The notes under the pieces: model-generated | Database searches by the model: none | Seen by the model: the letters and a program-made list of their open reading frames with translations, nothing else | What the model was told of the DNA's origin: nothing | Source of the DNA: Lactarius indigo | Taxonomy: Eukaryota > Basidiomycota > Agaricomycetes > Russulales > Russulaceae | Length of the DNA: 64,000 bases | Direction: 5' to 3' | Assembly: GCA_025766275.1 (NCBI GenBank) | Contig: JAFKAC010000007.1 | Location: 1,798,001 to 1,862,000 of the forward strand | Shown here: positions 12,001 through 22,325 of the stretch, in pieces | Numbering within the stretch: position 1 is the stretch's first letter | Layout: each line of letters opens with the position of its first letter | Translations under genes and position numbers: made by a program

Positions 12001-12521
12001 TGTCCTCAACTCTCCAGAACGTGAGTGGTTGCTGTGGCTCACCACATTTCAAGTGTGCTGACGCCGCTTGTTCTCGACTCTCCAGTTTGTGAGTTGCTGC
12101 CATACTTCACTCCATTCTAAGCGTGCTAACGACGTCTGTCTTGACTATTCAGGATGTTAGTTGCTGTCTGACTTACTGCATTTTTTGCCTGCTCAATACG
12201 TCTGTCTTTTACTCTCCATTGATTGTACTAATCCCTGGCCAACTAGTCTGTGCGTGCAAGCTCCCCTTTCTAGTCTGCTGATGGTATTCACCTTTCGTTC
12301 CCCAGCTTGTAAGTTGTCTTCATATGTTTACTAAAACATACATCTCACTTCATTAGGTGAAGCTGATTGTGTCACTTCCGACCATTCAAAATGTGTCCTC
12401 TTTTTATTACGGTCATTTGTCCGAACTTATGATATTTATCTCTTTAGCTCACCCCCACCAGTCTTGGCGGTTATCATTTAATCTTTGGTATTTCACTTCA
12501 TCATTTTTAGGCTATATTTAA
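6068..12521 (+). CDS. P-loop GTPase-like protein with about 75 single-codon exons in its 3' half
   Basis: Putative small-GTPase-like P-loop NTPase of a family common in Agaricomycetes. It has a Walker A motif GRANAGKT (residues 21-28), a DxxG-like switch (HDSCG) and a TKYD motif standing for NKxD. Seven ordinary exons join in frame with GT-AG introns: 6068-6214, 6264-6287, 6337-6509, 6570-6646, 6696-6866, 6917-7055 and 7111-7189, about 270 codons ending FPYIW in phase 0. Then come about 75 exons of exactly 3 nt, each between CAG and GTGAGT, from TAT at 7257-7259 to CTT at 12306-12308. A last 55-codon exon (12357-12521) ends in TAA. Predicted length with every microexon included is about 399 aa. 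The first two microexons (Tyr, Phe) and the last (Asp, Ser, Leu) are shared with the copy at 39670-44287. The ordinary exons are secure; use of the microexons is inferred from sequence only. Confidence 0.7.
7257..12308 (+). repeat. Tandem array of 68-bp intron-plus-codon units (about 70 regular units)
   Basis: Each unit reads GTGAGTGGCTG..., then CTGAC or CTGAT about 24 nt before the end, then CTCTCCAG, then three variable bases, and GTGAGT again. The intron-like part is 65 nt and the spacer 3 nt. Deviant units still keep usable donors: GTGCGT at 11137, GTAAGT at 11613, GTGAGC at 11477. Acceptors vary only to forms such as CTTTCCAG or CTCTTCAG. Edge units (7190-7330 and 12060-12356) are more diverged in sequence and length but keep donor, branch-like and acceptor motifs, so the array seems to have grown from ordinary introns of this gene. 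The unit length is not a multiple of 3, which explains the repeated antisense frames. Confidence 0.93.
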
Positions 12522-12863
12522 CTTTTGTCGAAGCTGTTATCCTCATCTTGAAGCACGCCACTTTTTTAGAGCTCTCAAAAATGTCGCCAGAATCGTCTTT
12601 AGCCCACGCGGAGGTAGACTATCGGGAAGCGAATATTAACTCAAGGATTCGACAATACCTTGTTACACATTCTCAAGAACAGTCTAGCGAGTTATTTGCG
12701 GGTTTTATTATGACTACTGATATAACATGCACGCACATATTAACATAGGTGTTTCGGGCAAGTTTGAGATAGATTACATTGTGAAATCAATGTACTTCAC
12801 TGTAGAATGTATTTAGCCAACCGGATTGAGTCGACGACAACCATCCATCAGAGCCAGTCCAAA
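12522..12863. repeat. 3' flank of the GTPase gene, duplicated at 39.35-39.67 kb
   Basis: The 3' flank continues the homology with the inverted copy, for example AAGCACGCCACTTTTTTAG and the stretch through GCCAACCGGATTGAG. A short open frame here and its counterpart in the other copy are similar (MSPESSLAHAEVDYREANI versus MSQGSALAHADVDYREANI). A small downstream coding fragment therefore cannot be excluded. Confidence 0.55.
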
Positions 12864-13272
12864 ACAAGGTTTCCACAAGTTCAAGTTGACACCGGTGTGT
12901 GACTTGAACTTGACTCGGAAATTATGGAACTTGTAGTAACTTGCACTGCCAAGCTACACACTGGCGTGGCTTGCAAGTCATTGGTAGAAACTTTTCCACA
13001 TGCTTCAACCCGTATTTGGACATATCTATCTTTAATAATACTTAAAATACATGTCTGATAACTCCCAATGCACATGATGACTTTTATCATATTTACCGTG
13101 AGGAGTTTTACTGCGAGAAATCAAAATTTGCATTGTTTCCATTGGCTATGGAAACAGCAACTCAGAAGCCCCGAAGTTTCAAGTTACATCGGTGTCAGCT
13201 TGGCGGTGCAAGTTGAAACCAAGTTACCAACTTGAGTCGGCCTCCATTGGCATGCGGAAACACTAGTCCAAA
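12856..13272. mobile_element. hAT-like MITE, about 401 bp, with 8-bp target-site duplication
   Basis: The direct repeat AGTCCAAA at 12856-12863 and 13265-13272 flanks an element at 12864-13264. Its ends are imperfect inverted repeats sharing GTTTCCRCA (12869-12877, and inverted near the right end). Sub-terminal sequence carries related CAAGTT and ACCGGTGT/ATCGGTGT motifs. There is no coding capacity. The inverted duplicate (around 39.34 kb) lacks the element, although that copy also carries a local deletion. Eight-bp duplications are typical of hAT transposons; the superfamily assignment is inference. Confidence 0.7.
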
Positions 13273-13350
13273 TGATATGCGTTCCAGCCGTCTTCCTTTC
13301 CCACCTAGCGAGTACTGTACCTGAACGCCGTCATGTCACACCTGCTGTAG

Positions 13351-13775
13351 CTCGCCGAGGCGGAAGCGCTGTTAGCCGATGCTCCTGCGTGGAGTCAGCA
13401 CTCTGAGAAAGTCATCTGCGACCTTTCAGCCGTCTCCCGTCCGAGCTCCTTGCCCACGATTCCAGTTTTCTCGGAAGTGGTGCCTACGTCGTCCCGGCTT
13501 CGCACGTTGTGTCTGCGATTCGCGCTTGGAACGTCGTCGCTCTCCGCTAAGACGACCATTTCTGCGTCGTCCAGCTTGGCGTTCAGTCTTTCGTGGAACG
13601 CTCTCAGCGCATGAAGCTCGGCGTCTCCTTCCCGGTCTACATGCACCAGGAGGGCATCAAGAAATTCCAGGCCGCCTTCACACACCACGCCTCGCACATT
13701 CTGCGCCTGCAACGTCAACAGCGACTGCGTTTACGATTTCTATCGCTCTCGCTGAATGCGATGTGACCTCGTGAT
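13351..13775 (+). pseudogene. F-box gene remnant
   Basis: Matches the start of the F-box gene at 28-1891: CTCGCCGAGGCGGAAGCGCT, the F-box region around GAGCTCCTTGCCCACGATTC, and the stretch encoding ERSQRMKLGVSFPVYM-like sequence in shifted frames. Small deletions and frameshifts break it, and it stops after about 140 codons. It joins directly to the shared 3' flank at 13790, so most of the gene body was deleted. Confidence 0.8.
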
Positions 13776-13789
13776 GCCGGCGCATGAGC

Positions 13790-14264
13790 ATTTCTCGATC
13801 ATGACCATCCTCGTTCCGGGATTGGCCGTATATATTATATCGTGACTGCACCAACATTTGATAATGCAACACTTTGATGGCCATTTTGGAGCTATTTCGT
13901 TATTATTTAGTGCGTGCATTACCCGTGAGAGACGGTGTTACTCCAGGAGAAAAGGTGGGTTAACTGTAACATGACTGCCGTTAATTCGTGCCCTACTAGG
14001 GGCGTCATCGTACCGCCTCTTAGGCTTGGGAAATGCATTTGCTTGTACCATACTTCCTGTAATGTCCGTGATGCCCTTGATGACTGCTGAGCTATTCATC
14101 TTCGAATACCATTATCCACACCTTGTACAGTACACAAAACCTATCACATTTATTTATGGTCTACTCGTATCACTCATTACAAACCGAGAGAAATATTCAG
14201 GTCGTGATATGGAAAGAATGGCATATACTTCACGCGTATGTGGTACGCCTGACGGCAGCGTCTG
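13790..14264. repeat. Shared 3' flank of duplicated block (copy 2 of 3)
   Basis: No gene. Homologous to 1980-2389 and, inverted, to 38560-38960. It lies between the F-box remnant and the stop codon of the membrane-protein gene on the opposite strand. Confidence 0.65.
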
Positions 14265-17182
14265 TTACCTCTGGCGCTGGGGAACTGGCAGTTGTGACCC
14301 CGTCATAGAACGGCCCTTCCAACCCGTCCCAGCCGGGAGGACGATCTGCCCGTTGCGGTCAACCGCCGCAGCAACCGCGATAGCGATGTTCTCCACGCCG
14401 AGCGCGCTCGCTGTCCGCATCCGCCGACGTTTCGCGGAGCCCTCCGGTGTCTGCGTCTTGATTTGTCGCTTATTGCTAGCGCTGTTTCCGAGATGCGGGG
14501 CGGAGCGGCGGGTGCGCGGGCGGCGGTGGGGTGCAGGCGTCGGAGATTCGCTTAGCGAAAGTGAGGCCGACTTGATGGTGCACTGGGTGCTAGGCTCGCC
14601 AGATGGCTTCCTCTTTCGGTATGGACTCGGAAGGGGGGTTTCTCGAGACTCCATGACGGGGGTCCGACTCGGTGCCTCAAGATCTCGCTGGATGATGTTC
14701 ACGACTTGTAGGGCCGTCATGGAAGCCAGGACAGTCGGGGTGGAAGGAGGATTCGGACGATCGGCGGCCTTTGGGACGGGCAAGGGAGTTGTGATATCTC
14801 GTAAGGGAAGGCGACTTTCTTCTTCCGCGTTGAACGATGCAATTGACTTGTCCCCTGCTGGACGCGCAGTATTGCTTGACTTGGTTTGTTCAGGACTGTC
14901 ATAGGAGACAGGTTCTGCAACTCTCTCGGCACACTCGAGTTCAGAAAAACGAGATGGAAGTTGGTCCCCTGGCCGGACCAGAGTGTTTCGGTCGTTAACC
15001 AGCACCAACGCCTGTGCGGATATTGGAGAAACTATTGTCCCCGTCTGTGAGGGTGTTAAACATTTTGCAGCCGGTAGCTTTGACGATGTGTCAAACTCAT
15101 AGGTCGATCCAGTCGGGGATGGACTCACTTTCTCTGCTGGAGACGGAGGCGGCACTGGCGTAAAAGGGGCATTTCCTTTTCCCAGTGACGCTTCCACGAC
15201 GGTCAAGCTCCAGTTTGGCCGACGCCAGTTGTTGGATAGAGATCCAGGAGAGTCGCACTGGTGTCCACTGGCAAAGAATCGCTGATGCACGCTCATCGGC
15301 GTGATTGGTGCATGCAGAGATGAAGGAGGCGTCGCCAAGTACTCGCGCAAGTGCGGTTCCCATGTTAACGTCCTCACACGCGCTGCTGGTGGGCGGTATT
15401 TTTCGGCGAGGGGTTCTCTCAAGATATGTCCTGGGCGGACTTTAATCTCCTTCCGCATACTGCAAAGGCTGCCACATTAGAATCAGTGCAGAAAAAATGA
15501 AAGTGCGCAACGTACCTTCCGTCGGCCCTCTGGCTCGCAGGCACCATCATTTTTCCCTCAGGTGTCAGAACCATCCCCGCGAGAGTAGCGTCAACGGAGC
15601 CAACGCTGCCCGCGGCCCCAGTCCGGTCCGGCTCTGATCTGATGACGCGTTCGAGTGACGAGCTTCCGGGGAGGAATCCAGGAGTGAGTACTTGCTTCTC
15701 AAATACTACGCCTCCCTTTTCGTCATGTTGCATAGCACTCTTCCAAAACGCGCAGGTTCCGTTTACTTTTGCTGGGTCGGGTGGCGCGGCAGAGTCCCCG
15801 AGGTGACAGCGGGCGGAGCGAACTTGGATACCGTCCGACTTGTATCGTCTGCGCCTGCTGTGGGATCTTTCTGACGAGGACGAATGAAGCCCATCGACTT
15901 GGCTTTCATCAAGTTCTGGATTGAAGATGGTACCATTGATGCTGGTAATGGAGCCGTGATCGGGGGACGCGCCGGATATCGCATCAGGAAGTTTGGCTTC
16001 ACGGTCTTCAGCAGGAGGCGCGGAAAGAGGGATTAGGGTGGAACCTGGTTTGTTCGCGTTATACAGATCCCGCATTGAAATATTAACGAATGACGGCGTA
16101 GGACCATGGCTGAGAGATGCTGCGACCTCATCGGTGCCTGATAGATCGGCCTTAGAGCTTGATGTGCTGGCACCTGTGTATTTAGAATTCTGGTTTGCGG
16201 CCCTTGTGGCGATAGACGATGTTGTAGAGTGAAAAAGGTGGCGTTCAACAGGAGTTCTGAGGACATCTGAAGATCGATCGTGGTTGGAGAGCTCTGCGAC
16301 ATTACCAAGAGGGCGCGAACAAACGTTCGTGCTTGACCCATATGTAGGAAGAGTATGTTTCACATGCGTGTCTTGTTTGTTGATGGAAAGAGGGTCGACG
16401 GTTTGCCCAAGCGGTATCGAAGCCGGCTCTGGCGGAGCCGAGGTTTCCCTAGAGCGAGGGGGAGTAATCAACGCGATGCTAGAAGAATTTTCAGACAAGC
16501 GATTAGCCTCTTTCGATGCGATGAGATCGAGGCCTTCCGAGGTACTGAGTATGCTATCGGCTAAAACACCGAGTGGGACGTGCTGGGAGATGTTGGCCGC
16601 CGTGGTTGGATCCAGGTCCGAGGTGATGCTGTCATCCATCCAATACTTGTGGACACAAATGAGGACGTCCTGGAGGAAGGAGGAAAGGGCGACTTTCGGA
16701 GTATAATGCCAACATATAAAGAGTGCAGTGCAGAAGCGTTCAAGGAGCGTAGAAAGAGAACGACGAGAGAGGAAGGTAGCGGCGAAGAGAAACGAGAGCG
16801 CCATGACCACCATAGCTTCTACGAGCTGGTACAGAAGTTGTGCGCCTATAATCAACCAGATGGATGTTTGAGGATAATTCAACTCTAGCTTCTCTGTGAA
16901 CGACATGTAGGCAAGTACGTCCGAGTCGGCTTCGTAGTTGGGGATGGAAAAGACCAAGTATTGCGATGACTCGCCAGAATCACTGCTGTCTCTCGAGTAG
17001 CTGTTGCCTAGTAGCAAAGGTGTTTCTGAGGAAGGGACGAACGCTCGCTCAGGCGCATAAGAAGCCGATAGAAAGTTGAACCTTGGGAGGTGGAGGGCTC
17101 TGTGCAAGCTAGAAGGCAGAAATGGTATACCAATAGCAATAATTAAGGCGAGAATGAAGGGAAACATGAGGCGAGTTGACAA
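14265..17182 (-). CDS. Intact hypothetical membrane-anchored protein (copy B), two exons
   Basis: I do not recognise the family. Exon 1 is 17182-15516, intron 15515-15460 (56 nt, GTACGT...TTTGCAG), exon 2 15459-14265. The join is in frame and gives about 953 aa. The N-terminus has a hydrophobic anchor (FILALIIAIGIPFLP, about residues 8-22), and a longer hydrophobic stretch around residues 105-140 (SIWLIIGAQLLYQL, VVMALSFLFAA) probably forms one or two membrane segments. The rest is polar, Ser/Pro-rich and likely disordered, ending in a basic tract (PHRRPRTRRSAP). This is the only complete copy; two decayed copies lie at 2390-4716 and, in two pieces, at 36232-38560 and 45838-46015. It diverges from the gene starting at 17755. 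Confidence 0.75.
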
Positions 17183-17754
17183 TGGGAGAACTTGAAGGAG
17201 CGGTCAAGCCACGGCGGTCGTACACGAATACAAACTTGTTTGGCTCAGACCAAACAACGGACGCGTCTCGGTCCCGTGGCACGTGCTCGAGGTCTTATTG
17301 TTCTTTTACGGCAAGAACAACAAAAACGCAAGGACCCATACACGTACACACGCTTCCTTTCCGTTGTTGTTCATGGCTTCTGATGAGAGAACCGACGGCA
17401 GCGTTCTTGTTCTTGTGCAAGCCGGAAGTTGACTCTATTGTTCCATTTTTATGCAGTAGCGCCCTCTTGGTGACGGCTCGGAGTGTCGCTGGCTCGTATA
17501 AGTACCGGAGTTGCTTTCACTAGCCTCCGCAGCATCTCTTCCTGTGTTTCCCGGTTTGTGGCGTCGTGGATCGACCTCACAGCTATCCTACCCTCCTCTC
17601 ACTTAAGTTCCTCTATTTTTGCTTGTTCCTCTCTACGACCAACTGCAATCACTACTAGGTGCGTTTTACACCATACCGCCCCGCTGCTCTCTTACAATTT
17701 TGTTCCTTCATCACGACTCTAGATACGAATCCTATATTACCATTAATCAATATC
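17183..17754. promoter_or_regulatory. Divergent promoter region
   Basis: A 570-bp region between two divergently transcribed genes. For the plus-strand gene there is a TATA-like GTATAAGTA near 17496. A possible 5'-UTR intron (GTGCGT near 17659 to CTCTAG near 17722) lies before the ATG. Pyrimidine-rich stretches at 17540-17640 fit a fungal core promoter. Confidence 0.4.
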
Positions 17755-20429
17755 ATGTATCACGACCAACAAGACGCTGGCACCTCCACTCTTCTGAGGC
17801 CCCTCAGCATCGACGTTGCTAGTCTGGGACAGCCTGATACTAGCCCCAGGTCTTTTGAAAACGGAGAAGATGCCCATCGCCACCGGGACGAAGACCAAGA
17901 CGTCGGCACCTTTCAAGTTCCAGTACCAGGCGGCGCGTCGATCTTGATGAAAGACTCGGCCGGAACTTCTATGACCTTGAACCTAGGTATCGACCCGAGC
18001 TCTGGGACACCCATTCTTTCTGGACGGGCAATCGACGCCCATGGATGTGTTCTCGACGTCCATCCCTGCAGCTGCAACGATCCGGTTTCCCTACGCCACA
18101 ACTTCCCAGGAACCCCTGAGAATCCCCGTGGTGGAGCGTATCTCCGAGAACACAGTCACTTGTACCCATCTCCAAAGTCACCATTTGGCGTGCATCGGCG
18201 ACCAGTGACCACCCTAACGCCCCTGGTCGTGGTGCAGACACTAATGACGTCCTCACCCTCACCCTCTCATCCTGAACCTCAGGGTAGCGAATCCGAGGCG
18301 CCGGTTCCAGAGACATCCGTTGAGGCTTTGAAAAGCCCATTCACCCCGACTCCTGCTTCTATGCGGCAGCGTTCTCAAAGCCCTGGCAGCGACACACACG
18401 ACACGTTTCACACGCCACCATTGGGCCCCGAAGACGCGACAAACCCTTCCAACACGATCCCGCCTCCTCCGTCCTCGCCCAATCCGCCATCGTTCCCCAG
18501 CAAAGTGAGGCTGAACATTATCCCTGAGCAAATACTATTCGGTTCCGAGTTAGGTACTCCACTCGTTCAGTCACCCACGTCAGAAGGTGGATGTTCGGAT
18601 ATCTCGGGCCCTAGTGCTCTCGGTCCGCTGCCCTCACTTCCCAGTTCGCCCGCTTACACTGGCTCGGAGCGCAGCACTCAGACTGTGGTCCCACACTCTC
18701 ATCCCGCGCCCGATGTCCAACCAGACTTCCAAGAGCAGCCGAACGCCGAGTCTAGTCCTCTTTTGCATGGTGGCGCATTCTCCCAAGGAAGTATGGTGTA
18801 TACTGCGGCCGATCCAGACCCTCTTGGTCTCTCGGAAGGTCTCATCCATCCCGCCAATGTCGTCACCCTCGGTCATGACGGACTTACAATGGCCGACGTT
18901 CATGCCGCCAGTCGCCAAGGGAGCGTGGTCGATTCAGCATCGGACCTCTACACCGACCGCGTTATAGCAGCTCCAGTGCCATCAATGCCCGTAGCCATTG
19001 GGCTAGACGGTCAAGAATTGCGGTATAACTTGGCGCCCCAGCCCCGTTTCGAACCCACGGAGGTATACATTCGTTTCCCGAATTTTGTTGCCCTAGCTAA
19101 CGGACACCTACAGGAACCCACGAAGTCACCCGTAATACGCTCAGGCAATTTCGAAGGGACATGGGTGGCGAATATACACCAGGACAGGATGGCGCTCACA
19201 CTCGACCTCTCTCTTGAAGGGCTTGGCATGCATAACCTGTCTCTATCCGTACCTCCCCGCATCCCCTCGTCGAACCGAGCTCCCACACCAGAGGTTCGGC
19301 AGGAGTCCACACGACTCTGGGAGCCACCCGTGGCGATGGAAAGGGCAGATTACTGGGAGGTCGCAAGCGAGTCGTCGCACTCCGTTGGGACGATTGGGAG
19401 CAGCCCGTCTATCGCACCACCATTGAGCGACCTCCCGCTGACGCCAATTCCCGAGCTTCTCCAAACGCCCACGGGCCACAGCATGCCCACGACCGGAGCC
19501 GGCGTGCCGGAACGGCCATCCCCGCGCGCTACCGCATTTCTCAGCGAGCGGCGACACCCTCAGTCCAAGCTCCCGGGTCCGCTTGACAGCGCCCCGATCA
19601 TCGAGCAGCTCGCGCACGGCGAGACCCACGTGAGCATAATCCGTAGCGTACGTATCTCCGCGCCATTGTAATCCGCTTCGTATACGGAATGCTGACCCCG
19701 CACACGAGCAGGCTATGCACAAGATCGCCCGTTCCTGGCAGAATATCACAGTGATGCCCGACGGTGTCGCGCTGAGCGTCATCGACGATGACTGTGCGAT
19801 GCTTTACCAAGCGCTCTCGGATCTTGCACCCGTCGTCACGCTCACGTGGCCCCTGGTACGCCAGCCGTCGCTTGGTACCGAAGGTGGGCAGCCGTTCCCG
19901 GCTGAGTTTCAGCTGCACCTGCAGCACATGAGCGACGCGGAGCGCAAGTGGTACCTCAAGCAACACGAGTTCACTACCTCTCTCCAGCGGTAGGCGCCCT
20001 CCTCCCTTTCGTTTTTTGTTTTTGACTGATTTCACGCATGGATACAGGAATCTCACACGCCTCGCGCTCCTTGCACAGCGTGTACGCGAAGACCCGGATG
20101 CCGCGTACAGGAGCAACGTCCACGAACGCATCTCGCAGTTCGTGGGCAAGTTCGAGGATATCGCCCTGCGTCTCAAGGTACGCATAGAATACCTCCTCTT
20201 TCCTGACCCTGCATACTTAAACGCGCTCCTTAAGCTCGCTTACCACATCCGGATCGAACAAAAGTACCGCGTGCGCGTGCGTCATACCGCGCGGCGTCTC
20301 GTCGCTTCGCCAGAACAGGCAGCAGCGCACGAATATAACAAGGCCCGTCTCGTCTCAGTCCGGGGAGAAATCGAAGGGATCAAGCGCACGCTACTCGCCT
20401 TGTGCGACCCTCGGCCATACCCTTTGTGA
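17755..20429 (+). CDS. Hypothetical protein with disordered N-terminus and helical C-terminus
   Basis: Not recognised. Exons 17755-19647, 19712-19989 and 20048-20429 join in frame. A further 57-nt segment (20178-20234) has GTACGC, CTGAC and TTAAG and may be a frame-neutral intron, giving 831 aa if removed or 850 aa if kept. Residues 1 to about 480 are Pro/Ser/Thr-rich and probably disordered. The C-terminal 220 residues are likely helical (QHMSDAERKWYLKQHEF, QFVGKFEDIALRLK, VRHTARRLVASPEQAAAHEY). Fragments of this gene recur at 23930-24550 and 27215-27350, each followed by a hydrophobin gene on the other strand, so gene and hydrophobin were duplicated as a module. The start is the ATG after the possible 5'-UTR intron. 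Confidence 0.7.
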
Positions 20430-21191
20430 TGACTCTCCGTTCCTCACGATATATTTACGATACTCACGACCGTACCAAACTCGTCTCTCGGGTTTGTGTG
20501 CCACGCAAACCGCAATCATTGTAGCATAGCTCTTGCATATCCTTAGTCGAATCAACCAATTTGATAGTACACTAATTATCGGAATACGCTCACGAGTCAC
20601 AAAGCAACTAGCCCGTCAGAGGGCATGTCAATGCCCAACGAATGGCAAGGACATCGAAAGGAGGGAACGCCCTTCAATCTGAAGTCTATAGATGATAGTA
20701 TGAACGAGTGCGACTATCAGGGATACAAACCGTTGTGAGCCTTAGTGTACTAGTTCCAAAGAGCCACGACTCCCACCTAGAAGTCGAACTCAAATGGACC
20801 GTCACCGTCACCATTAGCGGGCGTGAAAGACCGGTATATCCGGGTTCAGTTCTCGATTACTCCCTTATCATGCGGAAAGTTATGAACGCCATCCCATGGG
20901 AAGGGTGCCCGCAAATACCACCTACCAATCGGATGGTGATACTGAAGGTACACCCAGTACCTCCGCATACAGTTGTATGAGAGTCTAATAATAGCCCTCG
21001 CGTCAAACGACGATTCAGACTCTAGCGCCTGGTAGACGATTACAACTAATTATATTTATAGAAGTGGTAGTATGTTACGCCGACAGGAACAACCGGGTTA
21101 CAAAGGCATATGTGCGTGTACAAAAGAGTGGCAACGAATAGAGAGAATTGTCCCCACATGAAACACACACAGAGCGAAGTAGAATACCCGA
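20430..21191. other. Intergenic region between convergent genes
   Basis: No gene seen. Sequence around 20640-21030 resembles 24610-24910 and in part 28440-28600, further evidence for duplication of the module. It contains the 3'-UTR motif of the minus-strand gene (about 21117-21132). Confidence 0.5.
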
Positions 21192-22232
21192 TTAGACGCC
21201 GATGCTAGCAGGGATGTTCCCGGTGACACTCGAGACAATGTCGTTAGTCTCAAGAGCGTTCTTGAACATATCATTGGGATTGCTGCCGGACTTGTCATAC
21301 GATTTGGGATCCTTGTCGTCGTACGGTTTGTAGTCCTTGTTATCGTACGACTTGTGATCCTTCCCGTCGTAGTCCGCCTTGCCGTCCTTGCCGCCCTCTG
21401 ACTTGTGGTCCTTGGCGTCGTTCGGCGCGTAATCCTTGCCCTTGTCGTTGTCCGACTTGTGATCCTTATTGTCGTCTGACTTGTGGTCATTATTAACGTC
21501 CGGCTTGATGTCCTGGCCCTTGACGTTGTCCGACTTGTGATCCTTATCGTCTACCGGCTTGGGGTTCTGGTCGTTGTCCGACTTGTGCTCCTGGTTGTCG
21601 TCCGACTTGTGCTCCTTGTTGTCGTCCGACTTGACGTCCTTCGCCTTGTCATCGTCCGACTTGTGATCCTTATTGTCTTCCGGCTTGACTTCCTTCGCCT
21701 TGTCGTCGTCCGATTTATGGTCCTTATTTTCGTCCGACTTGAAGTCCTTCCCCTTATTGTCGTCCGACTTGTGATCCTTGTATTCGTCGGACTTGGGGTC
21801 CTTTCCCTTGTCGCTCGACGGGTCGGGATACTTCTTATCTTCAGAGTAAGGCTGAGGGTAAGGCTTCTCCTCGAAGTACTTCACGTCCTCGGAGTAAGGT
21901 TGAGGATAAGGCTTCTCTTCAGGGTACTTCTTCTCCTCAGTGGCGGGATACGGCTGGTTCGCCTCAGGATACTGCTTCTTCTCCTCGGGGGAAGGATACG
22001 GCTTATCCTCGTCGAGACCGTAAGCCCTATACTTGTGATCATAAGACTTGTAATAAGGTCTGTCCTTAGAGTACTTGTGATGAGGCGAGTAAGATTGAGG
22101 GTAGTATTTGCCCGGATGGCGGGACTTCGGTTCGTCATAGTAGTCAGGTTGCGGCCCCATAGGTACCGCGGCCGCGGAGATGACCAGACCGGCGATGACG
22201 TAGACGAGCAAAGCAGAGAAACGCGAAAGCAT
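21192..22232 (-). CDS. Secreted repeat protein, cysteine-free relative of the neighbouring hydrophobins
   Basis: About 346 aa from the ATG of MLSRFSALLVYVIAGL, the start shared by the family; another in-frame ATG lies 7 codons upstream. Signal peptide with probable cleavage after SAAA. The first part is Tyr/Pro/Lys/Glu-rich (YPQPYSEDVKYFEEKPYP), then a long Asp/Lys/Ser/His repeat (DHKSDDNK and variants). Unlike its paralogues it has no cysteine after the signal region and ends MFKNALETNDIVSSV...ASIGV. Promoter, signal peptide, linker style and 3'-UTR match the intact hydrophobins at 25076-25910 and 28786-30368, so I infer that the hydrophobin domain was lost or replaced. Probably exported to the wall; function unknown. 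Confidence 0.75.
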   Translation of the reverse strand: MLSRFSALLVYVIAGLVISAAAVPMGPQPDYYDEPKSRHPGKYYPQSYSPHHKYSKDRPYYKSYDHKYRAYGLDEDKPYPSPEEKKQYPEANQPYPATEEKKYPEEKPYPQPYSEDVKYFEEKPYPQPYSEDKKYPDPSSDKGKDPKSDEYKDHKSDDNKGKDFKSDENKDHKSDDDKAKEVKPEDNKDHKSDDDKAKDVKSDDNKEHKSDDNQEHKSDNDQNPKPVDDKDHKSDNVKGQDIKPDVNNDHKSDDNKDHKSDNDKGKDYAPNDAKDHKSEGGKDGKADYDGKDHKSYDNKDYKPYDDKDPKSYDKSGSNPNDMFKNALETNDIVSSVTGNIPASIGV

Positions 22233-22325
22233 GATGGAAAGCAAGAATAGCAATGAGAAGAAAGTGGGAGAACCGTCGCAGGAGGACCGCTGGGGGACTG
22301 ATGAACCGGAGCGGTTGAACGCCTA

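Noticed and set aside
7749..12103. Many minus-strand frames of about 65-130 aa with repeated HSEPCQPLTNWRAEDRHRQQ-type sequence, and matching plus-strand frames at 40966-42794
   Set aside because: They are antisense readings of the 68-bp array. The unit is not a multiple of 3, frames are limited by unit sequence, and they have no independent start or domain.
7257..12308. CRISPR array or plain minisatellite
   Set aside because: The genome is eukaryotic, the variable part is only 3 nt, and the units carry full splice signals in frame with an upstream gene.
21483..22250. Plus-strand 255-aa hydrophobic frame opposite the cysteine-free secreted gene
   Set aside because: Mirror of the Asp/Lys repeat codons; no independent support.
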